64,000 bases of DNA from Cryptomeria japonica (taxonomy: Eukaryota; Streptophyta; Pinopsida; Cupressales; Cupressaceae): positions 261,272,437 through 261,336,436 of the forward strand of contig NC_081410.1 in assembly GCF_030272615.1 (NCBI RefSeq). Direction: 5' to 3'. The first letter of the stretch is position 1. Each line of letters starts with the position of its first letter. A program made the translations under genes and the position numbers. Below are positions 37,556-46,793 of the stretch, piece by piece. The notes below the pieces were generated by a model that saw nothing but the letters and a program-made list of their open reading frames with translations, had not been told where the DNA came from and searched no databases.

Positions 37556-38133
37556 TTAAGATAGCCTAGATTCGAAGCACGATTTTTCAAAGAAATACCT
37601 TATTTTACATGCGCTGCCTCATTTACCAGTTGATTACTCAAGTGCACACTAGTTCAGTCTTCACTAACCTTCAAATCAGCTTGATCACTCAAATCATGAT
37701 ACAACTTCGACTAAAATCAGCTAGCAATCCTTTCTTTGCTCTGCAAGTGCTCAAAAATTCTTTCTCGAATGCATTAGGGTAAAAATAACAAAGTAAAACT
37801 CGCTTTTATTCTTTTTACCTACTGCATTAAATGTTCGCCCATTTTACAAACCTTAATTACACCGCTTAATGATACATACAATATTGACAGATGTAAAACC
37901 GGTTGATAACCGATTGACATAAAGTTATCAAAATTTCATGCATTCAAACTCTCTTACCACTCATTCTTTTCAAGGGGTCTGGAAGTAGATTTACCGCTAT
38001 GCTCCCCTTAGTCATATTGAAAGGCCCAGTTCACTGGTGCAGGATTCTCCACGCTGGGTGAAGGATTAGTTTCTTCTCTAGGTAAATCATCACTCTTCTT
38101 CTTCCATATTCGATTCATTTCTTCTCTGGTTTC
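37556..38133. other. Spacer between ORF1 and ORF2 of element E
   Basis: The 578 bp hold no coding frame. It may be where a subgenomic start or splice site for ORF2 lies, but none can be pointed to. Confidence 0.4.
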
Positions 38134-39323
38134 TTAAATATTGACTTTCTGCTTGCCTTTCTGATCTTTAGAATGATTAACCGGTTTGTTCTTTCTGGAT
38201 CTACAAAACTTTTCCATATGTCCTAGTTTATGACAATGATAGCAGGCCATTCCAAATGATCTCGAAGGTCCCACATTGCCTCTTCCAGTTCTCCTTCTGC
38301 AGTTCATAGCCACATGACCAAAATTGTTACAGATGGTGCAAATGACATTTGTTACCTTTTCCATCTCAAATGGACTAAACCAGTTGACATAGGGTCTTTG
38401 CCAGTTCATGTTAACCCGGTTATCACAATTTCTCATCCAGTTGCCATTTGATCTTGGATTCATATGCGGTAGTGGATTATTTGCTCCATATCTGCATTCA
38501 ACTGATCTATGTCCATACATTTTGCATGTGAAACAATGACCTTCAAATTTTTTGGACATATACCTAGTATTTGTATTGTAGCTTGCATTTCCATTAGGTT
38601 TGTTTCTACAGACATTTGCAGTATGACCAGGTTTATGGCAAACAAAGCAAATAGGTTTAAAAACCATCTTACCGGTAGGCTTTTTAGCCTTAGGACCATT
38701 TTTGTCCTTATGAATGTTACTCTTGGTACTAGAAGATTCTCCTTTCTCAGATGTGTGAAAACCAAGTCCAGAGGTATCACCTTTCATCCTTTGTGATTGA
38801 ATTTTCTCATCTAGCAAGGTAGAACTTTTGTTGAACTTTTCCAGTTTCCCCTTCGCTTCAGTGAGCTTTCTAGTAAGATCTTCATTATGTTTTGATAGAG
38901 TCTCTCTCAGAGATGATGCCAATTCAAGATCTAGTTGTAAGGTCTCTTTTTCTTCTTTCTCTGCATTCCAATGCTCCTGCAAAGTAGCGTTCTCTCGCTT
39001 GATCTTGACAAAATCTCATGATCTCTTTCCTTGATGAAATCTTCAACAGTTCTCCTGGCTTCCACTTCCTGACTCATGCGGATAGTAAGGCCTTCTAGCT
39101 CTCTCCTCAGACTTAGCTTTTCACTGTTTAGTTTTTCAAATTCCTCAGCTAAAGCATCAATATTGGCCTCATCTGAAGAACTATTATCAGATATTTCTAA
39201 CAGTTGTTCAGTTAGCTCTCTCCTTTTAGCTTGAGAAGCTTTCAATTTGACCCTTATGGTTTCAAGCTAATTTCTACTAGCTTCAAGCTCTCTAGCCATC
39301 TCAAAGTAGCTCATATCCTCCAT
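38134..39323 (-). pseudogene. ORF1 of element E: coiled coil plus four CCHC zinc knuckles
   Basis: ATG at 39323 sits in a good context (ACCATGG) about 50 bp after the PBS. The first 200 residues are charged and helical (LAEEFEKLNSEKLSLRRELE, LDLELASSLRETLSKHNED), a likely coiled coil. Four CX2CX4HX4C knuckles follow: CFVCHKPGHTANVC, CFTCKMYGHRSVEC, CTICNNFGHVAMNC and CYHCHKLGHMEKFC, then a basic tail ending near 38134. All metal ligands are intact. One stop near 39270 and one frameshift near 39005 break it. Compared with copia gag (B, C), the UBN2 capsid is missing, so only the RNA-binding and oligomerising parts are present. It probably binds the element RNA. Confidence 0.85.
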
Positions 39324-39370
39324 GGTGGCTTTAGGGTTTCCTTCCAAGCGATTAGGATTTAAAGAAGTTA

Positions 39371-39384
39371 GACTATGATACCAA
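39371..39384 (-). promoter_or_regulatory. Primer-binding site of element E
   Basis: On the minus strand ATTGGTATCATAGT follows the 5' LTR end (CCATCC). This is the initiator-Met type with one change, the same variant as in B. Confidence 0.82.
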
Positions 39385-40517
39385 TGGATGGACTTGTAAA
39401 GCATTGAGAGGGGGGGTGCTGAATTAGTGACACCAAAAACAAAACTACTTTAAACACTAACCGGTAGATATACTTAACAAGTTTGTTAAACAATATGCAT
39501 GCAATCCAAAATGATATAACAACATCCACAATAAGTAAAACATCCACCAAACACAAGTGTTTATACGTGGAAAATCCAAATGGGAAAACCCATGGTGAGA
39601 TGGGACACGCAAGTTAAATATCTGTAGTAATAGATAACTGATTGGTTAAGGTCTACAAAAAGTTGCTCTACTAGGAGCGAATCATGTTAAAGATCCCAAA
39701 GCTTAGTTAAAAGCTATACCCTGTAAAATATAGTACCCTGTAAGGAGTAACCTCGGTAGAGGATTTCTGAATCCAAACTAATGGATCACCTAGTTAGAGG
39801 ATTTGTACAATGAAGCTTGTTAGAGCTTACTCGATTAGGGGATTTGACTGTTGTAGTGATTAGAGAACAACAGGTGGTGTGATCTAGTAGTAGCACAACT
39901 TGCTTGAATAGATCCTCTTCTGTGCACTCAAAACTTCATTACGAACATACTCTACAACTTAACACTTCTACCTTCACATCAAATCATCTCATAACATATC
40001 TCCTTCACTCATACAAAATAATTCATTGCGACGTCAATATATAGACATTTAGATTTCATGTCGGCCTCTAGAAATCATATCACAATTTCCTAGGTGCAGT
40101 GTATCTGGTCAAACAATCATAATTCATCAAAAAAATACCGCCAAAAATTGTTGGTAAGGATAACTCATCACGACTAGTGATAACTCATCATATAATCAAT
40201 GAATACCGGTTGGAACAACAATATTGGTTGGAGTTAAACATATAAACCGTTTGTCCTTTCATGCTCCTTTGATAATCTCCGCTGGATCTTCAGGTTGTCG
40301 CCGAGTTATGTATATCCATTTATAAATACACACTGGTTGTCTCCATGTATATACCGATTGTCACCATGTATTGATTAGATATAACCTTCTAGTATACCGG
40401 TTGTAGTATAAACAACTTTGAAGTCACACCGGTAGACAATGTGAACATATGCGTGTGTATGTGTTTCATCAATGACAACATATGAAGTTATTCATTACAA
40501 TCATCATCAAGCCAACA
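39385..40517 (-). repeat. 5' LTR of element E
   Basis: It starts TGGATGGACTTG and ends GCCAACA, 1,133 bp. It carries GAGAGGGGGGGTGCTGAATTA next to the PBS end (with one insertion compared with the shared motif) and ACCGGTT boxes. Confidence 0.88.
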
Positions 40518-40934
40518 AAGCATTCTTTTTGGGTAAGAAATTGGTTTTTATGGGCTAGTAAGAAACAAGATTCAGTGTGCTTATCTATTGCTAAAGCTGA
40601 GTATATTGTTGATGCTAGTAATTGCACTTAGGTAGTTTGGATGAAGCAAATGTTGAAAGATATCAGAGTTATCTATGATAAGCCTGTTGTCATATACTGT
40701 GATAATTCCAGTGCTATTAACATGTCAAAGAATTCAGTGCAAAATTCAAAGACTAAGCATGTGTCAATCAAATATCATTACTTGAGAGAGCAAGTCAGTG
40801 AAGAGAAGGTGAAGTCGGAGTATGTATTTACAAAGGAACAAATAGTTGATATATTCACTAAGCCTTTGCTTGCATATATATTTGTCTATTTGAGAGACAA
40901 GTTAAGGGTATCCATCCATCCTGATGAGAACTAG
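40518..40934 (+). pseudogene. Element A RNase H, last part
   Basis: After the AAGCA target copy the frame continues FFLGKKLV. A one-base insertion near 40548 shifts it, then WASKKQDSV, SIAKAEYIVDASNCT, a TAG stop near 40630, VVWMKQMLKDI, YCDNSSAINMSKN, TKHVSIKYHYLREQV and DIFTKPLL. It ends with TAG at 40932-40934. This is the C-terminal end of A's pol. Confidence 0.92.
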
Positions 40935-41133
40935 ATGCATTGAGTTGCATCAATCAGGTGGACTTCACAGTGTTATCATTTTATCTGGATTGATGGGTTG
41001 GTGTTGGTCCTATGTTGGAGTAGTTTGTGTTTTGGGGAGAGAGATCCATGTTTCATATTCAAAGGGGGAGAGATTCCAAAGATTTATGTTCTTGTTTTGG
41101 AGAGATTAAAGATTGATTATCTTCTCTGATATC

Positions 41134-41275
41134 TTTGGCATTGCTGTCAAAGGGGGAGAGAGATGATGTGCTTTATCTATACTGATCTTAGGGGGACTTT
41201 GTTGGAGATATCTTCTTGCTTTGCATTGACCGTTTTTCACATTCATATGTTGCCATCAATACCAAAGGGGGAGAT
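41134..41275 (+). promoter_or_regulatory. Two polypurine tracts of element A
   Basis: GTCAAAGGGGGAGAG lies at 41146-41160, and TACCAAAGGGGGAGAT lies at 41260-41275, directly before the 3' LTR. The first is about 115 bp upstream of the second. Confidence 0.85.
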
Positions 41276-42487
41276 TGTTGGATATTGTTGGTCATTGTTG
41301 CTGCTAGGATATGTTGTTTTCATTGATGTTAACATATTCTTATGATTTGCTCCGGTGTTTGCAGATTGGGAAGTTCTTATGATTTGGTTTGCAGTGTTGT
41401 ATTGTTGATCATTGTTTTGCAGAGTTTGATATATCCTTGGTATATTCCGATGTGATCAGATCTTGTGCTGAGATTTTGGGATATTGTTTGGGATGGTCTT
41501 GTGTATCTTTAGTTCAGATGGATCATGATTTGCTTCTCTGCAAGTTATCTTTCTTCGTGATAGTTGCTGATTGGTTGTGTTCTTGAGATTTTAGATGTTG
41601 ATCGATGAAGATATGATAAGTGGTGTTGGTGCAGCCGTTTTTGATGATTCTAACATGCTTGCTGGTGTTTCCTAGTCATGTCTTATTTGTTTTGTCAATT
41701 TTCATTGATCATTGTGAGATTTTTTGATGGTTTCTATCAACCGGTGATGATTTTCATGCTATGCAGTTTTCCTGGTGGTGTAGCGTGTTGTGGTTGATCT
41801 TGGCGTGATTTCCGGTGGAGTTGTGCATTTTGAATTTGATTTAGGTCCATGTTATGTCATGCAAATCATTATATTGGTCCGTTGGTCACTCTTTGTATCG
41901 TGTGATGTAATTTTGTAATTGAGGGTTGAGGGTTTAGTCGACCTTGCTGCCAAGGTTGATGAATTGTATATATAGGTGATATGTTCATGTAATTTAGGTG
42001 TTGATGTTGAGTCTGTATTATCAGAGAGAGGTTTATATGTGAACAAGAGATTTATCCTTCGGTGTTGAGATTGAGGAGAGATTGGTGTTGTAGAGTAGAC
42101 ATCTATGCTTAACCGGAACTGTAATCAAGCATTTGAAGATGTTATCCTTTTAGTTCATTTCTTTTGGATTGTAGTTCGAATCTTTTTGTAAGTCAGTGAG
42201 ACTTCCCTGAGGGTTGTAGCCTTTCGGGCCATTATATTTGAGCAGTGAGCTCTAGGTAGTGTGCTTGAATGCATGTGCATTCCCCATTGTAATACTTTCA
42301 AATACTACTACAGAATATAATCTTACTGCGGGTAGGTTCCCACCGTGGTTTTTCCCTTAACCGAGTTTTCCATGTCAAAAATCTTGGTGTTGTATGTTGT
42401 GCTTTGAATTTGCTTATCCATCTTATTACTATAGTTTATCAGATTTGTTTTTGTAATCAAATTTGTTGATTCAGTGAAGATCGACTC
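41276..42487 (+). repeat. 3' LTR of element A, truncated at its right end
   Basis: It is collinear with 5926-7140. Similarity stops in GTGAAGATCGACTC near 42487, about 35 bp short of the expected CA end. The small frames at 41389-41586 and 5992-6237 are the same LTR frame and are not genes. Confidence 0.9.
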
Positions 42488-43331
42488 TCCTTTAGTTGCA
42501 ATTGGAAATTTACCTTGATCTTTAATTGTGTCTTCATAATTGGGTGCAAACATAACTTGTGATGATTTGTTTGCATCCTTATCAGTTAGATGTCTAATAG
42601 GATATCCTCGTGAAAGAATAAACTTTAAACCCTCCTTATTGTCTTTGTTCTAATAGGCTACTTCTTCATCCTCTTGTCGATTTGTGAAGTCCATTTTGTG
42701 CAACTGATTTGATAGAAACATATACATTTATGAACTTTTCTCATGTTTCTCATGATATTTTTGTACAAAAGATATTGTTTTAGCATCCAAATTTGAGAAA
42801 AATAATTCTAAGTCATCCCAAAATTTGTCTTCTTCAATATCTTGTTTACTTTTCAACATGAGAGGATGGATTTTGGCTTTATGGAAGCTCTCTTCTTAAA
42901 GTAGGACTTCCGATTTGATATCACGTTCACCAACAACCTTGTGTATGTTAATTACATCATCTTGAAAAACAAGGTTGTCTTCATTTGCCTCCTCATAAGC
43001 CAATACCTTGTCATCAATACAAGAACCAAATTCCTCTATTATGCTAGAGAACTTGTCTTGATTAATTTCCATATAGGAGAGCAACTACCATATAGGAGCA
43101 CATTTGTTTGTGGATCAATGAACAATGCACACAAATTATATTTTTACATTTTTCTATTTGTTCATAGAGTAACATGTCAATAGAGAATTTTCTTGCTTCT
43201 TTCCTCTTGTTTGACCACATGTTAATTTGACCACTCACAAAATATATGCTTGAGATGATATATTCTAATGAAGTGGCGAGGGTAAATTGATTAGAACTAG
43301 TTCCACTCAAACTTCTCAACCTTTCTATCAA
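42488..43331 (-). pseudogene. Unidentified protein-coding remnant
   Basis: Minus-strand frames at 43084-42896 and 42553-42487 and the sequence between them share one frame with a few stops. A further frame at 43331-43062 is shifted. The translation is protein-like: SIIEEFGSCIDDKVLAYEEA, KFWDDLELFFSNLDAKT, DFTNRQEDEEVAY, HLTDKDANKSSQVMFAPNYE. No motif of gag, pol or a known enzyme family is recognised. It abuts the broken end of A's LTR, so a rearrangement joined them. It could be a host pseudogene or part of an unfamiliar transposon. Confidence 0.45.
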
Positions 43332-45488
43332 TGTTTGAAGTTCTTTTTATTGTTTTCAAAATTTGTTTGTAGGTTTTCTGGTGTCATGGGAGGATGTCGA
43401 GGAATTGTTGGAGTTTGATAAGGTTGTTCTTACCCAGGGTTCTCGTGAATTATTGAATTAGGGTTTTCATAAATCAATGGGAAAATTTTGATTCTTGAAC
43501 ATTAATTAAAATTGAATCAAAATAATTCCTTTATTACTATTTAATTCATTTTTTATAGTAAAAACTAACAAACCCTACCTCCTCCACATTGTGGATATCG
43601 TGGCAAAATTTAGTAGTTTGATCAAGTCTACAACATGTGGGAATTCTCTTGCTCATTATTTTCTATTAGAAAGCTGATTATGTCTTGGAGTGTATCTAGT
43701 TTTGTTGGCCGACCTTACCCGATGAACGATCCCGCCTACCCTATCTATTCCTCCTAGGTGGAAGCATCTTGTTTTCTATTGTTTGTGGATGTGTTGTAGA
43801 TGCCAATTGAAACTTCATGGCATGGATGGTTCTCATCCAGCTCTTATTTCCATAAAGATGATAAATTTGAAAAGTCAATGAAGCATGATCGATTGGCTTG
43901 TTCTCAAGCATTGAATGGTTGAATTTGATATATTTGAAAATAAATTATTTAGGAAAATTAAGTATTGGATTTTGTTATCAAAAGGAAAAGAGAATCATTA
44001 TTGTATCATGCCCTTTCTTAATTATGTTGCATGCAAGTAGGATTTAAATGACACAATTTAATAGTATGCTATAGTAGGCTTGTTAGCCACATGTAAAGAG
44101 AAATGATTTGTAGATATTCATAATGATGTATTTTGGTGTTTTGAATTCAATGATATTTGATCCTATTGTTTGGAATTAAAACCATCTATGTTTGGGATGT
44201 GATTCATTTATTGGTAATGCATGCATGCCATTTTTTGAGTAGCATTTGCTTATCATCGTAGAAGGGATTTAGCATGTTTGGGCAATAATGTTTAAAAAAT
44301 ATTCAGGCTTAATTGTTTATGAAGTTGAAATAAATATTAAAGTTATTTTTTGTTTTGTTATTTAAACATTGAGTAGGTAGGATCAATGATATGATGTGTC
44401 TAGTTGACATTAAGCCAAGCATTGAATTGTTCTTTTATGATTGTCAAATTTGATGTATGATGTCAATGCTTATGAATAACATGCTATGCTTGAACATTGC
44501 TATAATTGTAGAGTAGAATTATTAGTTTATTGTGTGCATTTGACTCTTGTGAGAGTTAAGACATGCCATATATGCTTGTGTAATACACGAGACTAATGGG
44601 TATGCTAATGAATAATAACATTTTGGGTCATAATCAATATAATTTATTTAAATTATAATTTATGTTGAACCCAAAGTGTGAGCAATTTTTTTGTTCAAAC
44701 CTTTTCAAGATAACACCAAGGTTGAGATTATCATGCCTAGTTCCAAGTCTTGCTTGCTATAGGCATGTTCGAAATTTCTTTGCCCTTGTCTTGATTTGTG
44801 TGACCCCACTTCTTGTTAAGGTTTAGACAAACTACGGTAATAAACAATATTAAATATAATACATAATAAAAAAGAGGCAAAAATAACAATTAATAACACA
44901 AATTTAATGTGGTTCACCCAATGAGGGCTACATCTATAGAGAAACAACTATCCATTTTGCTTTTATTATCCAACAAAAAAAATATACAATTTGATAATAT
45001 TTACATTCCACAACCTCTTATTCATCAAGTCTTTTTGGTGGTTTATAAAGGTAGATTTACATGCTAAAATAATTATTGACTTTTTTATTAAATAATGGGC
45101 AATTTTCGCTTCGCAGGCATTGCCCCCAAACCCGTACCATGGGCTTCGTTCTCAGTTCCCCATTGGGGGGATGAGCCCACTGGGCTGTACCCCATGCACT
45201 CCCCCATTAATTGATTTGGGGGAAAAACATGGGTAACAAAGTCACCAAAATTTAAATTTGGCAACATGATCAGTAAATACTTGTACCAACAACTTCCATC
45301 TTTTGAGACTTCTTGTATGTTATTTAATCCATTGTGTTCAAACATGTGCCTTGACTACAAGCACATAATTGATGGTTTGATTAGATGAGCCCTACTATCT
45401 CACAATTAGCTTACATCGTGAGGGGGTAATCCTATAATAGATGTTATTCCCACATTTTCTTGGATGTCATCTTAGGATGTGCATTGTA
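43332..45488. other. AT-rich region without recognised genes
   Basis: This is AT-rich DNA. A passage at 44800-45070 with GTGGTTCACCCAATGAG looks like an LTR fragment, and 45100-45230 holds a GC-richer stretch with a poly-C/poly-G inverted motif (GTTCCCCATTGGGGGGATG). The ORF at 45088-45345 has no domain and is not called. Confidence 0.4.
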
Positions 45489-46000
45489 GTGGGTGTTGCT
45501 CTCATTCTAATCCTTGTGCCCACTAGAGAATGGGATCATAGTAGGTGTTTCTCTCATTCTAATCTTTGTGCTCACTAGAGAATGAGATCATAGTGGGTGT
45601 TTCTCTCATTCTAATCCTTGTGCCCACTAGAGAATGAGACCATAGTGGGTGTTTCTCTCATTCTAATCCTTGTGCCCACTAGAGAATGAGATCATAGTGG
45701 GTGTTGCTCTCATTCTAATCCTCGTGCTCTCTCGTTCTAATCCTTGTGCCCACTAGAGAATGAGATCACAGTAGGTGTTTCTCTCATTCTAATCTTTGTG
45801 CCCACTAGAGAATGAGATCATAGTGGGTGTTGCTCTCATTCTAATCCTCGTGCTCTCTCATTCTAATCCTTGTGCCCACTAGAGAATGAGACCATAGTGG
45901 GTGTTTCTCTCATTCTAATCCTTGTGCCCACTAGAGAATGAGATCATAGTGGGTGTTGCTCTCATTCTAATTCTCTTGCCCACTAGAGAATGAGATCATA
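45489..46000. repeat. 52-bp minisatellite, nine units
   Basis: Nine consecutive units span exactly 512 bp: seven of 52 bp and two (units 5 and 7) of 74 bp that contain an extra 22-bp internal duplication (CTCGTGCTCTCTC). Units 5-6 and 7-8 form a 126-bp higher-order pair. Within each unit TCTCATTCT and AGAATGAGA are inverted repeats around CCCACTAG. Confidence 0.92.
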
Positions 46001-46793
46001 GACTAGTATTTGATGTCTCTGCCCTCTCGAGTGCATGTTATGGTGACTTTATCACACAACATGTGATTAAGTCTTCAACTTGTGTTGTCATGCTTGATTG
46101 ATTGGCGTCACACACATTGGGTGTTATGTTTTTATCATGACATCTGAAGTGCATAATCATGTAATGCGACTTATTGATGTTGGAACCCAAATCATTTATC
46201 AAATGATACACATTATTTTTTGATACTTAACCATAAAATTTTATAAATAGCTAATAATAATTCTTATCATTTTCATCTTTTCAAAGCTGAGGGTAGCCTG
46301 AATCTGTCATTTCATGCTTTTATCACAAAAAGCTCTCGCCAATCAAACCAAACCCCAACCCATATTAATTCTTATCATTATCTGAAAGCTAAATACACCT
46401 ATTTTTTATTAAATTATCACACATTATTTATTTATCAACCTAAATTTACTTTGTTCTTTATTAAAAAATTAATCGGATTTATTTAATTAGTCCAGATCTG
46501 TGTAAAACGGATTTTATTCCCTTACAATCTTAAAAGCACAGAGCATTAACATAGACATTGGTCATGGGAAAACGTGAAATGGTTTTTAAAATTTTTGCCC
46601 AATTAGAAATGAAGAGCCACCCTGCAATTTACAGTGTTTTTAAGATTAAAGTGGGGGAAATGTCGGTCACGTCAAAATCCAGCAGCACTATAATTGGTAG
46701 TGCAATAGTTCTAGTCGCCTCCTTGTCATTCCCAACAAAGGGAGGAAAGGATTTTAAATAAATCTCCATTGCCCACATCAAATTTAAACAAAA
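46001..46793 (+). promoter_or_regulatory. Upstream region of the SABATH gene
   Basis: No gene is seen. A TATA-type box (TTTATAAATAG) lies at 46240-46250, about 545 bp before the start codon, and AT-rich alternatives lie closer (for example 46752-46760). The minisatellite ends about 240 bp upstream of the TATA box. The transcription start cannot be fixed by eye. The frame at 46558-46761 has no domain. Confidence 0.35.

Larger units (their letters stand above)
34060..40517 (-). mobile_element. Pol-less two-ORF LTR element E
   Basis: A minus-strand element lies between target-site copies GAGTA (34055-34059) and AAGCA (40518-40522). The 5' LTR is 39385-40517 and the PBS 39371-39384. ORF1 (coiled coil and four zinc knuckles) is at 39323-38134, a 578-bp spacer follows, then ORF2 of 1,054 codons at 37555-34394. 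The 3' LTR is cut to about 250 bp (34060-34310), and a TA repeat marks the break. No protease, integrase, RT or RNase H motif is seen. LTR ends and PBS are of copia type. The element must have been mobilised in trans. Confidence 0.82.
5926..42487 (+). mobile_element. Copia retrotransposon A, split by nested insertions
   Basis: This is one plus-strand Ty1/copia element reconstructed from dispersed parts: 5' LTR 5926-7172, PBS 7174-7186, gag-pol parts at 7229-10060, 22792-23109, about 32212-32325, 33742-34059 and 40518-40934, PPT 41255-41275, and 3' LTR 41276-42487. The parts are collinear with a copia polyprotein (gag, protease, integrase, RT, RNase H). The insertions between them are B, C plus an unclassified block, D and E. 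Target-site duplications are visible for B (TTCAG/GTCAG), D (GTGAC/GTGAC) and E (GAGTA/AAGCA). About 150 codons of RT around the YVDD motif are missing at the C junction. All coding parts carry stops or frameshifts, so A is dead. Confidence 0.9.

Noticed and set aside
45489-46000. CRISPR-like direct repeats
   Set aside because: The units are contiguous tandem copies without unique spacers, in a plant nuclear context. It is a minisatellite.
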